Source: DT-110 sp964342305 (GTDB taxonomy: Bacteria; Bacteroidota; Bacteroidia; Chitinophagales; Saprospiraceae). Taken from it: a DNA stretch of 64,000 nucleotides. Where the stretch lies: NCBI GenBank assembly GCA_964342305.1, contig CAYFGK010000018.1, positions 1 through 64,000 on the forward strand. The letters are read 5' to 3'. The position numbers were made by a program, and so were the translations under genes. Positions 27,096-36,350 of this stretch are shown here, piece by piece. The notes under the pieces were generated by a model. It saw only the letters and a program-made list of their open reading frames with translations, was not told where the DNA came from and made no database searches. Every line of letters begins with the position of its first letter. Within the stretch, counting starts at the first letter, position 1.

Positions 27096-28601
27096 TTATT
27101 TTTTCCGACCTCCGATTTCCGATTTCCGACTTTGAAACAGCACGCCCCTCGCTCCCGTGGCGGTCACCGTATCCGCCAACGTGCCAACGGAAGCCGTTAT
27201 CTCCAATTGTCGGTTCATTTCGGTACGTGTGTTGGAGTTGATCAGGTGTGAGTATACGATCCAGGCGGTTTCAATATCCTGATTGATCAATGTTCCCGGG
27301 GTTTCATCCCAATGACTGAGGTACATAGGTTTTTGCCGGAAGGCCAGTGAATCAGGATGATAGTCCCGGTAGTAAGTAGCCGCGGGAACTGCCTCGTGGT
27401 GCACGTATACCAGCTCCCCCCGGGGACTATCCATGCAGGTTTTTAGTACTTCGCGAGTGTTCTCCACTTCCAACGGAAAAACAAAATAGACCAGCCCTCC
27501 CGAGAGGGGTAGCACGGGCAACCAGAGGATGGTGAACAGCCAGGGTGTCCATCGGCGACGACTCCACAGATTATCCGTACCGATGGCCATGAGAAAGCCG
27601 AAAAGAGGGATCAGAAAAAGGGTGAGCCGGGGTAGCAGGGAATATTGCTCCAGGCCGGAAGCTACCAGGCAGGTGAGAATGGGAAGCCCCACTAACCATA
27701 TAAAGGCTTGGCCGTGCCGGATCAAAACTACTATGCCCCACAGGAAAAGCGGGATACTTACAATGTAAGATACTACCGTATAGCCGGCGGCATTACGGAA
27801 TAGCGACAATAGCAAAGACGACCAGTTAGACCATTCGGTCGAATTAGTGGGGACCAGAGGCAGAAAAAATTCTTGATGGTAGGTATTCAGGTAGTCACTA
27901 TCAATATCGGGTCGCAGCAGCAGCCAATAGTAAGTACCGAAGCTGAGCAACCAGCAAGCCACAACCAGGATAAGGGCCGGCAGGCGTTGATGGTTTTGCT
28001 TTCGCAAAAAAGTAAACCCGTAGTAGCAACCCACTCCGGCCAGCACAAAAACAATGGGCATGGAAAACCATATGGCTGTGCTGCCGATTAAAGCCCACCC
28101 CAGCCAGCGGCGGGTGGTCATTTTTTCGGGCATCCAATGCAGTGCCAAAGAGATCAATCCCACACAACCCAGTGCATCCAGGCTGTACTGTTTACACTCC
28201 GATCCGTACCGAAGCATTTCGTAAGAAAAGGCCGTCAAAAAGACCGGGATGATACGAACCCATGGATTTGTAATGATTTTTTGCGCAAGCATAAAAACCA
28301 ACCACAAAGTACCCAAACTGGCAAATAAGGGGATTAATCGAAGACCGAATTCCGACGGTCCGAGCAGGCCTACGGCACCCTTTGCGGTGCTCAGAAAAAG
28401 GGGCGGAGCGTATTGCTGATAATCCAGAGCCGTAAAGAACCCGGAAAGTGGACGCTCCACAATATTGCGGGCCAGATTGGCTTCATCCAGGAAAAGGGAT
28501 CGGTTCTGGAAGTACACTTTCAAACGCACGACCACCCCGGCCAACAAGATGATTCCGGCCACCGTGCGGGCGTGGCGTTGCGAGAAAGGAAGGTCATTCA
28601 T
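27096..28601 (-). CDS. Glycosyltransferase family 39-like polytopic membrane protein
   Basis: 501 residues with about 10-12 hydrophobic segments. The first periplasmic loop carries NRSLFLDEANLARNI, the Asp-Glu motif of GT-C/ArnT/PMT enzymes that use polyprenyl-phosphate sugars, followed by QQYAPPLFL. It is expected to move a sugar from a lipid carrier to a lipid, glycan or protein outside the membrane; the acceptor is unknown. The C-terminal tail (SRKSEIGGRKK) is encoded by tandem TCCGATT-like repeats and looks acquired from intergenic text. Three dispersed TTTTTGC motifs occur in it (27330, 27997, 28278). No obvious operon. Confidence 0.8.
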   Translation of the reverse strand: MNDLPFSQRHARTVAGIILLAGVVVRLKVYFQNRSLFLDEANLARNIVERPLSGFFTALDYQQYAPPLFLSTAKGAVGLLGPSEFGLRLIPLFASLGTLWLVFMLAQKIITNPWVRIIPVFLTAFSYEMLRYGSECKQYSLDALGCVGLISLALHWMPEKMTTRRWLGWALIGSTAIWFSMPIVFVLAGVGCYYGFTFLRKQNHQRLPALILVVACWLLSFGTYYWLLLRPDIDSDYLNTYHQEFFLPLVPTNSTEWSNWSSLLLSLFRNAAGYTVVSYIVSIPLFLWGIVVLIRHGQAFIWLVGLPILTCLVASGLEQYSLLPRLTLFLIPLFGFLMAIGTDNLWSRRRWTPWLFTILWLPVLPLSGGLVYFVFPLEVENTREVLKTCMDSPRGELVYVHHEAVPAATYYRDYHPDSLAFRQKPMYLSHWDETPGTLINQDIETAWIVYSHLINSNTRTEMNRQLEITASVGTLADTVTATGARGVLFQSRKSEIGGRKK

Positions 28602-28757
28602 GGGGTTAAATATAGCCAGAAATTGGGCGCTTTGATGTTGTAATTCCCGGGAAAAGGCGAACCAAAAACGCTACCTCAAACCTGTCGGTGCGTTGGCATG
28701 CCTCCTATATTTAGGGTCCAGACCAATTATTCTACTAGACGAAACAGAACAAAGAAC

Positions 28758-29819
28758 ATGGCAACACTCAATTTTGGAGGCGTAGAAGAGCAAGTCGTTA
28801 CGCGGGACGAATTTCCCCTGGCGAAAGCACAGGAAACCTTAAAAGATGAAACCATCGCCATTATTGGCTACGGCGTACAGGGTCCGGGACAAGCCCTGAA
28901 CTTGCGCGATAACGGCTTCGACGTGATCGTCGGCCAGCGTCAACCTTCTAAATCATGGGACAAAGCCGTCGCCGATGGCTTCGTCCCCGGTGAAACACTG
29001 TTTTCGATCGAGGAAGCAGTGGAGCGAGCCACCATCGTACAGTATCTGCTGTCGGATGCGGCCCAGATTGCCTTGTGGCCAAAGATCAAACCCCTGATGA
29101 CCAAGGGCAAGTGCCTGTACTTTTCCCATGGCTTTGGTATCACGTACCGCCAACGTACCGGTATTGTTCCTCCCGACGATATTGATGTGATCCTGGTCGC
29201 TCCCAAAGGGTCGGGTACCAGCCTGCGGCGCTTATTCCTCGAAGGGCGCGGCCTGAACTCCAGTTTCGCTGTGGACCAGGATGCCACCGGCAAAGCCTGG
29301 GAACGAGCAGTATCCCTCGGCATCGGTATCGGTTCCGGTTACCTCTTCGAGACGACCTTCAAGAACGAGGTGTTCAGTGACCTCACCGGCGAACGTGGTT
29401 CTTTGATGGGCGCCATTCAGGGGTTATTTGCGGCCCAGTACGATTGCCTGCGCAAGCGCGGCCACAGTCCGTCCGAGGCGTTCAACGAAACGGTGGAAGA
29501 ACTCACCCAGAGCCTGATGCCCCTGGTGGCGGAGAATGGCATGGATTGGATGTACGCCAACTGTTCCACAACTGCCCAGCGCGGTGCTCTGGATTGGTGG
29601 AAGAAATTCCGCGACGCCGTAGCACCTGTGTTTGAAGACCTCTACGACAGCGTAGCCTCCGGTGAGGAAGCCCAGCGCTCGATCGATAGTAACAGTCAGC
29701 CCGATTACCGGGAAAAACTGGAGGGCGAGCTCAAAGAACTGCACGATAGCGAAATGTGGCAAGCGGGACGCACGGTACGTAGCCTGCGTCCGGAAACGGA
29801 AAAGGAAACCGTAGAGTAA
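28758..29819 (+). CDS. ilvC: Ketol-acid reductoisomerase
   Basis: 353 residues from ATG 28758 (MATLNFGG); an upstream in-frame ATG at 28698 would add 20 unconserved residues. The Rossmann motif IIGYGVQGPGQALNLRDNG, the helical domain with GERGSLMGAIQGLF, and the metal-binding acidic residues of IlvC are present. It converts acetolactate or acetohydroxybutyrate with NADPH in valine and isoleucine synthesis. ilvA follows after a terminator-like hairpin and its own promoter. Confidence 0.95.
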   Translation: MATLNFGGVEEQVVTRDEFPLAKAQETLKDETIAIIGYGVQGPGQALNLRDNGFDVIVGQRQPSKSWDKAVADGFVPGETLFSIEEAVERATIVQYLLSDAAQIALWPKIKPLMTKGKCLYFSHGFGITYRQRTGIVPPDDIDVILVAPKGSGTSLRRLFLEGRGLNSSFAVDQDATGKAWERAVSLGIGIGSGYLFETTFKNEVFSDLTGERGSLMGAIQGLFAAQYDCLRKRGHSPSEAFNETVEELTQSLMPLVAENGMDWMYANCSTTAQRGALDWWKKFRDAVAPVFEDLYDSVASGEEAQRSIDSNSQPDYREKLEGELKELHDSEMWQAGRTVRSLRPETEKETVE

Positions 29820-29836
29820 AGCCACGGCAAGAATAA

Positions 29837-29858
29837 GGATGCTCCCGCATCCCTTTTT
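29837..29858 (+). terminator. ilvC intrinsic terminator
   Basis: GGATGC-TCCC-GCATCC followed by CTTTTT, 17 bases after the ilvC stop. Confidence 0.75.
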
Positions 29859-29881
29859 ATCGAACGTTTAGTGAGTGTTTG

Positions 29882-29915
29882 CAAAGGTGCCCGCCATTTC
29901 CCGCGGGTACCTTTG
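29882..29915 (+). promoter_or_regulatory. ilvA promoter region: inverted repeat containing the -7 box
   Basis: CAAAGGTGCCCGC (29882-29894) and GCGGGTACCTTTG (29903-29915) pair at 12 of 13 positions. The right arm contains TACCTTTG, a match to the Bacteroidota -7 consensus, 19 bases before the ATG at 29935, the same geometry as at ilvE. It could be an operator, or a hairpin if the region is transcribed from ilvC. Confidence 0.5.
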
Positions 29916-29934
29916 ACTTTTAGTACCAGCGACC

Positions 29935-31206
29935 ATGAACCAGATGACCACCTCGACGACCCCCCTGATCAGTGTAGAGCAGATATTCCAGGCCAAGATG
30001 CGCCTGAAGGGTATTGCGGAGCAGACGCCCTTGCTGTACAACCACAATTTGTCGGAGAAATACCAGGCCGACATTTACCTGAAGCGGGAAGACCTGCAGA
30101 TGGTTCGAAGCTACAAACTACGGGGTGCCTACAACAAAATGTCGACCCTTGACCGGGAGGTTCTCGACCGGGGAGTTGTGTGTGCCAGTGCGGGCAATCA
30201 CGCGCAGGGAGTGGCCTATGCCTGCCGCAAGCTGCGGGTATCCGGTAAGGTGTATATGCCCAGTGTCACGCCCCAGCAGAAGGTCAAAAAGGTGCGTTTG
30301 TTCGGCAAGGAATTCGTGGAGGTCATTCTTACCGGCGATACTTTCGACGACGCTTACGAGCAGGCGAAAATCGACGCCGAAGACAATCAAAAAACGTTTA
30401 TCCATCCCTTTAACGACGAGCGCGTCATGGAAGGCCAGGGCACGGTCGGCCTGGAAATCCTGGAGGATGCCGACGGCCCCATCGATGTACTAATGGCGGC
30501 CGTTGGTGGTGGCGGCCTGCTGAGCGGCCTGGGTAGCTATTTCAAACAGGTTAGTCCGCATACTCGTCTGATCGGGGTGGAGCCGGCCGGTGCGCCGGCT
30601 ATGGCAACCTCTATTCAACAGAATAAGCTGGTTACTCTGGAGCATATCGATCCCTTTGTCGACGGCGCTGCGGTCAAGAGAGTAGGGGAGAAGACTTTTG
30701 CGATTGCCCGTCAGGTGATCGATGAGATGATCCTGGTGGATGAAGGCTTCGTTTGCAGTACTATTCTGAGTTTATACAACGAGGAGGGGTTAGTCGTAGA
30801 ACCGGCTGGTGCCCTGGCCATCGCTGCCCTGGATCAGGTGGCCGACCAGATCAAAGGTAAACGGGTGGTGTGCGTAGTTAGCGGTGGCAACAATGATATT
30901 ACCCGCACCGAAGAGATTCGGGAGCGCGCCCTGCTGCACGAGGGCCGTAAGCATTACTTTATCATTCGCTTTCCCCAGCGGGCCGGTGCCTTGCGCGACT
31001 TTTTGAATAATGTGCTGGGACCTCAGGATGACATCACCCATTTCGAATACACTAAAAAGCACAATCGGGAATCCGGACCGGCCCTGGTAGGCATTCAGGT
31101 ACCCGATAAGGCCGATTACCGTCGCCTGATGGACCGTATGGACGCGAATCACATCAATTATCAGCACCTGAACGACAGCCGGATGCTCTTTGATCTGTTG
31201 ATCTAA
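29935..31206 (+). CDS. ilvA: Threonine ammonia-lyase (threonine deaminase)
   Basis: 423 residues. The PLP lysine is in the SYKLRGAYNKM motif; CASAGNHAQGVAYAC and GGGGLLSGLGSYFK bind the cofactor phosphate. The C-terminal part (about 325-423, HYFIIRFPQRAGALRDF) is a single ACT-like regulatory domain, as in the shorter IlvA form. It makes 2-oxobutanoate from threonine, the first step to isoleucine. MNQM gives a possible second start 9 bases later (29944). It ends 14 bp before the palindrome array. Confidence 0.93.
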   Translation: MNQMTTSTTPLISVEQIFQAKMRLKGIAEQTPLLYNHNLSEKYQADIYLKREDLQMVRSYKLRGAYNKMSTLDREVLDRGVVCASAGNHAQGVAYACRKLRVSGKVYMPSVTPQQKVKKVRLFGKEFVEVILTGDTFDDAYEQAKIDAEDNQKTFIHPFNDERVMEGQGTVGLEILEDADGPIDVLMAAVGGGGLLSGLGSYFKQVSPHTRLIGVEPAGAPAMATSIQQNKLVTLEHIDPFVDGAAVKRVGEKTFAIARQVIDEMILVDEGFVCSTILSLYNEEGLVVEPAGALAIAALDQVADQIKGKRVVCVVSGGNNDITRTEEIRERALLHEGRKHYFIIRFPQRAGALRDFLNNVLGPQDDITHFEYTKKHNRESGPALVGIQVPDKADYRRLMDRMDANHINYQHLNDSRMLFDLLI

Positions 31207-31220
31207 GTAATTAAAAACGG

Positions 31221-31689
31221 GAGTCCCGTCACGTGCGATCAAATAAAGCCCCGTCAGGGGCGTGCTTTTAGAGTCCCGCCAGGGGCGACCTTAAAAGCCC
31301 CGCGAGGGGCGCTCTACAGAGTCCCGTCAGGGACGATCTTAAAAGCCCCGCCAGGGGCGATCTACAGAGTCCCGCCAGGGACGATCTTAAAAGCCCCGCG
31401 AGGGGCGCTCTACAGAGTCCCGCCAGGGACGATCTGTTTTAAGCCCCGCCAGGGGCGNNNNNNNNNNNNNNNNNNNNNNNNNNNNNNNNNNNNNNNNNNN
31501 NNNNNNNNNNNNNNNNNNNNNNNNNNNNNNNNNNNNNNNNNNNNNNNNNNNNNNNNNCAGGGACGATCTTAAAAGCCCCGCGAGGGGCGCTCTACAGAGT
31601 CCCGCCAGGGACGATCTGTCTTAAGCCCCGCGAGGGGCGCTCTACAGAGTCCCGCCAGGGACGATCTGTTTTAAGCCCCGCCAGGGGCG
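31221..31689. repeat. Array 1 of about 24-bp palindromic units, interrupted by a scaffold gap
   Basis: Ten units before the gap and five full plus one partial unit after it. Units of two kinds alternate: GTCCC-GNCA-GGGAC and GCCCC-GNSA-GGGGC, joined by spacers such as GATCTTAAAA and GCTCTACAGA. The arms change together, keeping each hairpin paired. The 575-bp interval 31207-31781 is filled by this array plus a GCAA-loop hairpin CCCCGTAC/GTGCGGGG (31702-31721). No coding potential and no CRISPR-like unique spacers. Confidence 0.85.
31458..31557. other. Scaffold gap of 100 N inside palindrome array
   Basis: Exactly 100 N. The gap lies within the repeat array, as expected for short-read collapse, so its true size is unknown. 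Confidence 0.98.
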
Positions 31690-31781
31690 TGCTTATTATT
31701 CCCCCGTACGCAAGTGCGGGGAAAACACCCCCACCCAATTATTTTCCCTATTTTACTACCAACATCCCAACCCACACAACC

Positions 31782-33176
31782 ATGAAAAAACATCTATTCT
31801 ACCTCTGCTTGTTGTTCGCCAGCCAGTGCGTGGCTCAATCCCCTTCTCCCATTCTGTTTATCTACGACGCCAGCGGCTCCATGTGGCAGCAGATTGAGGG
31901 TACCACTAAAAAAGAGTTAGCCCAAGACGTATTAACGGCAACCGTTGGAAAGCTCCCCGCCGACCAACCCATCGGATTAGTGGCTTACGGCCACCGTCGC
32001 AAAGGCGATTGCGCTGACGTAGAGACCCTGGTCAGCTCGGATAATACCTCTAAGCAATCGGTTACCAGTGCTATTCGGGAGATTAATCCCATCGGCAAGA
32101 CACCCCTGGCGGCTTCCGCCAAAATGGTTATTGACCAGTTGCGTGCCAGCGGGGAAAAGGCGACCATCATTCTGATCACCGATGGTATTGAATCCTGCGA
32201 TGGCGATTTGTGTGCGGTGATCGAAGCAGCCAAAGCGGAGGGCATCGAATTCCGTATGCATATTGTAGGGTTTGGGTTGCAGGGTGCCGACGTGCAAGCC
32301 CTGCGCTGTGCCGCCGATGCGGGCGAAGGACAGTATTACGACGCGCAGAATGCCGATGATCTGACGGCCGGTCTGGAGCAGGCCACTCAGACTACCGTTG
32401 ATGATCCGGCCAGCAACTTCACGGTGTATGCCCTACGCAACGGTGAACCGATCGATGTAACGATACGGGTATTCCGTGCGGGCACTGAGGAACTGATGGC
32501 TAGTCAACGCACTTACCGGGATACGGCCCATATGTTTTTGCCGGAAGGCAACTACGATATCGACGCACAACCATTAGTCACCAGCAGTCTGAAACCTCAG
32601 AGAATCGCGGGCGTTGAGCAACCTGCTGCCGGCGGTGGTCACCAGACCGTTTCCTTTGATGCCGGGAAAGTGGCGGTCATGGTTTATAATAATGACGAAG
32701 GGTGGGATGCCGTGGTGCGTATCTATCCCCAGGGTGTCAACCGCACGGCCGCCGGCGGGCGCACCTACGGTGTCGAAAAAGAATATGAACTTGATCCCGG
32801 CACATACGACGTCGAAGTGGAAGCCATGCGCATGGATGGGATGTCAAAAGTATATCGAAGGGAAGGGTTGGAAGTAGTAGGGAACACCACACTTGAATTC
32901 GAGCACCGCTTCGCCAGTGGAAAAGCCTTGATAGGTGTCAAAAAAGGCAGTGAATTAGTGGATGCGGTAATATCTATTCGCGATCCACAAACCAATACGC
33001 AAGTGGGCGGCAGCCGGACGTACACCCATGATTCATCTAATCCCAAAGAATTTACCCTGAATCCCGGCACCTATAACGTCACGATCAATCCATTGGGCAA
33101 GCATGCCGGACCCAAGCAAACGAAGCAATTAGTGGTTAAACAAGATGAAACGGTAGAGTTGATCTTTAATTTGTAG
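31782..33176 (+). CDS. Secreted VWA-domain protein with repeated beta modules
   Basis: 464 residues from ATG 31782, which begins a clear signal peptide (MKKHLFYLCLLFASQCVAQ). The von Willebrand A domain (about 24-215) has the MIDAS motif YDASGSMW, the Thr in GKTPLAAS and the Asp in LITDGIESCDGD. Three related beta modules follow, with the cores ...RTYRDTAHMFLPEGNYDI, GGRTYGVEKEYELDPGTYDV and GGSRTYTHD...LNPGTYNV. It probably binds a ligand or partner at the cell surface through a metal. It stands alone between two palindrome arrays; an upstream in-frame ATG (31689) is not used because it lacks a signal peptide. Confidence 0.85.
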   Translation: MKKHLFYLCLLFASQCVAQSPSPILFIYDASGSMWQQIEGTTKKELAQDVLTATVGKLPADQPIGLVAYGHRRKGDCADVETLVSSDNTSKQSVTSAIREINPIGKTPLAASAKMVIDQLRASGEKATIILITDGIESCDGDLCAVIEAAKAEGIEFRMHIVGFGLQGADVQALRCAADAGEGQYYDAQNADDLTAGLEQATQTTVDDPASNFTVYALRNGEPIDVTIRVFRAGTEELMASQRTYRDTAHMFLPEGNYDIDAQPLVTSSLKPQRIAGVEQPAAGGGHQTVSFDAGKVAVMVYNNDEGWDAVVRIYPQGVNRTAAGGRTYGVEKEYELDPGTYDVEVEAMRMDGMSKVYRREGLEVVGNTTLEFEHRFASGKALIGVKKGSELVDAVISIRDPQTNTQVGGSRTYTHDSSNPKEFTLNPGTYNVTINPLGKHAGPKQTKQLVVKQDETVELIFNL

Positions 33177-33185
33177 CTATTGCCA

Positions 33186-33373
33186 AGTCCCGCAGGGGAC
33201 GATCAATTTAGCCCCGTCAGGGACGATCTAAAGAGTCCCATCAGGGGCGTTCGTAACGAGCCCTGTCAGGGACGGTCAAATAAGCCCCGCTAGTGGCGTA
33301 CTTTAAGAGCCCCGTCAGGGGCGACCTTTAGAGTCCCATCAGGGACGATCTATCTGTAGCCCCGTCAGGGGCG
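33186..33373. repeat. Array 2 of palindromic units, downstream of the VWA gene
   Basis: Eight more divergent units of the same family as array 1 (GTCCC/GCCCC arms, GTCA, ATCA or GCTA loops, spacers starting CGATC or CGACC). It starts 10 bp after the VWA stop and fills most of the 307-bp interval to the serine hydrolase gene. Confidence 0.85.
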
Positions 33374-33483
33374 ATCTTAATGTTCCACTGTCCGTAAGGG
33401 TGGTGACATATCTCCATCCCCCACACCCCTTCATCGAAAAAACCTGCACCACACCCCATCCCGTCTTAGCTTTCGCCAAAAAC

Positions 33484-34698
33484 ATGCCCAAACTGTTCCA
33501 AACGTTTCTTTTTTGCGTAAGCTGCCTGATTATGACCGCCTGTACCAATCCTGACACCATTACCCGGCTCGATTCATCGACCATTACGACCGAAGCGCTA
33601 ACGGATAGTATTCAGCATTTGGTCGATGCCGCTGACGTTACCGGCATGGCGGTAACTGTTTTCAACGACCACCAGGTAGCCTACCAAAGATCCTTTGGGT
33701 TGGCCAATGCCGATACGGGTGATTCCTTACGAACCGATCACCTCTTCTACGGAGCCTCCCTAAGCAAAGCCGTCTTCGGGTACATCGTGGCACAATTGGT
33801 GGTGGAAGGCCAGATCGATCTGGATACACCACTGCACACGTATCTGGATCAACCCATCACCGAAGTGCCCTTCGAAAAGGACTGGCGCGGATGGGGCGAT
33901 CTGAAAGGTGATCCACGGGTGAACGAGATCACCGCCCGCATGTGCCTGAACCACACCACTGGTTTTCCGAACTGGCGCTGGATCACGAAAGACCTCCAGA
34001 TCGATGGCGAGTATCCCCTTACTTTTTTCTTCGATCCCGGCGAGCGCTACAGCTACTCCGGTGAAGGCATGCAACTGCTGCAATACGTAGTGGAGCACAT
34101 TACCGGAAAGGGCCTGGAAGAACTGGCCCGGGGGCGTGTATTCAAACCCTTCGGCATGGCCAACACCAGCTATCTCTGGCAGGAAGAATTTGAAGGTACG
34201 TATTGTTTTGGCCATACGTCTGACCAGCAGGTCATCCCGAAAGATAAAAACGACGAGGCCGGCGCCGCCGGTTCCATGGAAACCACCCCGGAGGACTACA
34301 GCCGTTTCCTGACCGCTGTATTACAACAAGCAGAAGAAGGTTCACCGGTGATTGACTCTCTATTCCAACCGTCGGTACGTATTCGAAGTAAAGCCCAGTT
34401 CGGTCCACTAGCCTACGAAGACACCACGGCCCACGATGATATCGCACTCAGCTACGGTATGGGCTGGGGTATCCTGCAAACACCAAATGGGTTTGGCGCC
34501 TTCAAGGAGGGGCATAGCGAAGGCTTTCAGCATTATTCTATTCTTTTTCCCGAAACGGGCAGGGGTATCCTGTTGATGAGCAATAGCGATAATGGGGAAT
34601 CGATCTTCCGCGATCTGTTGCGGATCGGCATCGGGGATACTTATACGCCCTGGCGTTGGGAGAATTGGATGTCGATCCTCCGGATCGACGGGGATTAG
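33484..34698 (+). CDS. Serine hydrolase of the beta-lactamase/transpeptidase-like family, lipoprotein
   Basis: 404 residues from ATG 33484 (MPKLFQTFLFC...); an in-frame ATG at 33400 is upstream of the signal peptide. The lipobox LIMTAC marks a lipoprotein. The class C/DD-peptidase fold shows YGASLSKAVFGY (SxxK serine), RYSYSGEGMQLL (YxG in place of YxN) and KEGHSEG (in the HxG position). It may act as an esterase, D-aminopeptidase or beta-lactamase-like hydrolase; a resistance role is not implied. A copy of the TTTTTGCGTAAGC motif encodes part of the signal peptide. Confidence 0.85.
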   Translation: MPKLFQTFLFCVSCLIMTACTNPDTITRLDSSTITTEALTDSIQHLVDAADVTGMAVTVFNDHQVAYQRSFGLANADTGDSLRTDHLFYGASLSKAVFGYIVAQLVVEGQIDLDTPLHTYLDQPITEVPFEKDWRGWGDLKGDPRVNEITARMCLNHTTGFPNWRWITKDLQIDGEYPLTFFFDPGERYSYSGEGMQLLQYVVEHITGKGLEELARGRVFKPFGMANTSYLWQEEFEGTYCFGHTSDQQVIPKDKNDEAGAAGSMETTPEDYSRFLTAVLQQAEEGSPVIDSLFQPSVRIRSKAQFGPLAYEDTTAHDDIALSYGMGWGILQTPNGFGAFKEGHSEGFQHYSILFPETGRGILLMSNSDNGESIFRDLLRIGIGDTYTPWRWENWMSILRIDGD

Positions 34699-34849
34699 GG
34701 GAATTGGAGAAAGGGAGAGTTGGAGAATTGGATTCCGAGTTCGATTCCTAATTTGCGCAAAGCTACCTACTACCCAATACCCAGGAAAAGACAAAAATCA
34801 TTGCCCATCATCCGGATCCACCCGTACTTATTGCTGAATTTCGACGATC
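34699..34849. repeat. Intergenic dispersed repeat text
   Basis: It contains GGAGAGTTGGAGAATTGG, whose complement recurs at 27029-27053, and CTACCTACTACCCAATACCC (34763-34782), which is identical to the complement of the GH13 signal-peptide region. Non-coding. Confidence 0.6.
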
Positions 34850-35419
34850 ATGAAGCAAATATCCTGGCAGTTCTTTATTGCATCTCCCTGGGTGGAGGTG
34901 CCGCTGGATGAGATCGTAGATGAGCTAAGAGACTACGACGAGCGGCTGCGTATCATTTTGCGCAAGCATATGGCTATTCTGGGCTGGTGGTGCATTGCTC
35001 ACGCCCTGGTGGCTATTCCGGGGATGCTCTTTTTAAGGGGGCCGTGGTGGTTCTTCAGCATGATGAATGCCATTTGGGCTATCGTTAACTTTGTCATCGT
35101 AATTTTCCTGTTCAGGCACGTAGGACGCCAGCAATTCACTAGAGGTCCTGCTTACAGCCGTTTCTTGGTGCAAGGACACGTGGAAAAGATGATGCTCCTG
35201 AATGTAGGCCTGGATCTGGCCTATTTCTGCGCGGGTCTGTACCTGCATACGCTGGGACGGGTGCCGACCGTCTCTCATCCTGACCTGTGGACCGGATTCG
35301 GGTGGTCGGTCATTATTCAGGGTGTCTTTCTGTTGATCCACGACGGTCTGGGATACCGCTTGCATCACCGGAACTTCCGTAAAGCATTGCCTTTCCTCAG
35401 GGAGACGTTGCAGAGATGA
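34850..35419 (+). CDS. Four-helix membrane protein, unknown function (DUF6992-like)
   Basis: 189 residues. An amphipathic start (MKQISWQFFIASPW, EIVDELRDYDERLRI) precedes about four membrane segments (about residues 45-65, 70-90, 120-140, 150-170) with WWFFSMMNAIWAIVNFVIV and LNVGLDLAYFCAGLYLHTLGR. The pattern matches a Bacteroidota membrane family I associate with DUF6992, without certainty. The dispersed motif TTTTGCGCAAGCA encodes ILRKH at about residue 38. It lies between the serine hydrolase and the convergent AraC gene; no functional clue. Confidence 0.65.
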   Translation: MKQISWQFFIASPWVEVPLDEIVDELRDYDERLRIILRKHMAILGWWCIAHALVAIPGMLFLRGPWWFFSMMNAIWAIVNFVIVIFLFRHVGRQQFTRGPAYSRFLVQGHVEKMMLLNVGLDLAYFCAGLYLHTLGRVPTVSHPDLWTGFGWSVIIQGVFLLIHDGLGYRLHHRNFRKALPFLRETLQR

Positions 35420-35446
35420 TTGAACAATTGAAACTGAAGCCGGGGG

Positions 35447-36319
35447 TCAAACTATCGTCTTCCGCAGCGCCCGCGGACTGCTACCCGTCTGCTTCTTAAA
35501 ATAGCGGCTAAAATATTGCAACGATTCGAAATTCAGTAAATGGCTTATTTCTGTAATACTCAGGTCGCTGGTAAGTAAAAGCTCCTTGGCACGCATGAGC
35601 TTCAATTCGAGATGATACTGGCGAGGTGATTTTCCCGTATATTTTTTAAACATTTTGCGAAAGCTGGCATAGCTAAGATGGTATTGGGTGGCCAGCTCAT
35701 GCAGGTCGATATTCTCTTCCACGTGTTCACGCATATACAGGCGAGCCTTTTGAATACTCGATTCTATAGGCTTGCCGGAAAACTCTCCTTGTTTGTGAAA
35801 GGCGACCAATTCTCCCAGCAGGGCCAGGATGTATCCGGAAGCAATTTGCTGAAAACCCGGTTTCTCATCTTTAACCAGCCGAAATATCTTATAATAATTT
35901 TCCATGAAGGATTCCCGAATACCACAGGTGATGGCCTCTTCTTTTCTAAGGTAGGGTGCCCGTTTAAAAAAATGTTGCGCCTGGCGGCCGTTGAATCCGA
36001 TAAAGTGTTCCAGCCAGCCTTCCTCCTGTAAAGGGCGATACCGGTGGTATTCGCCCGGACGGATCATAATGATCGTACCTTCCTTTATTTCGTATGATCC
36101 TCTCCTCGTTTCTAAGATGCCCCTACCTTCCGTGATATAGACCAATTGATACTCCTGTAGTATTCTTCCCTTTTTCCAGGAAAAATAATAACCGGTGGGG
36201 TGCTCGGATGAAGGATACACCGAATCTGATTTGGTGGTCGAACGGCCGGCGACCGTTAGATACAGTCCCCAATTTTGATCCTCCTCTCCGGGGGTCAGAT
36301 ATTTAAAGAAATCATTCAT
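35447..36319 (-). CDS. AraC-family transcriptional regulator of the rhamnose locus
   Basis: 290 residues. The N-terminal cupin-like sensor (about 25-130) has ILETRRGSYEIKEGTIIMIRPGEYHRYRP; the C-terminal double helix-turn-helix (about 190-288) has LHELATQYHLSYASFRKMFKKYTGKSP and a second HTH ending SLQYFSRYFKKQTGSSPRALR. It probably binds L-rhamnose or a breakdown product and activates susC onward. It is divergent from susC, with direct repeats 36351-36448 between them. The only regulator in the locus. Confidence 0.9.
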   Translation of the reverse strand: MNDFFKYLTPGEEDQNWGLYLTVAGRSTTKSDSVYPSSEHPTGYYFSWKKGRILQEYQLVYITEGRGILETRRGSYEIKEGTIIMIRPGEYHRYRPLQEEGWLEHFIGFNGRQAQHFFKRAPYLRKEEAITCGIRESFMENYYKIFRLVKDEKPGFQQIASGYILALLGELVAFHKQGEFSGKPIESSIQKARLYMREHVEENIDLHELATQYHLSYASFRKMFKKYTGKSPRQYHLELKLMRAKELLLTSDLSITEISHLLNFESLQYFSRYFKKQTGSSPRALRKTIV

Positions 36320-36350
36320 TGGTCAGTCAGTTGAAAAGCGGAATTTCATA

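Noticed and set aside
31221..31689. CRISPR array
   Set aside because: The units are palindromes of about 14 bp with short, repeated spacers; no unique spacers and no cas genes.
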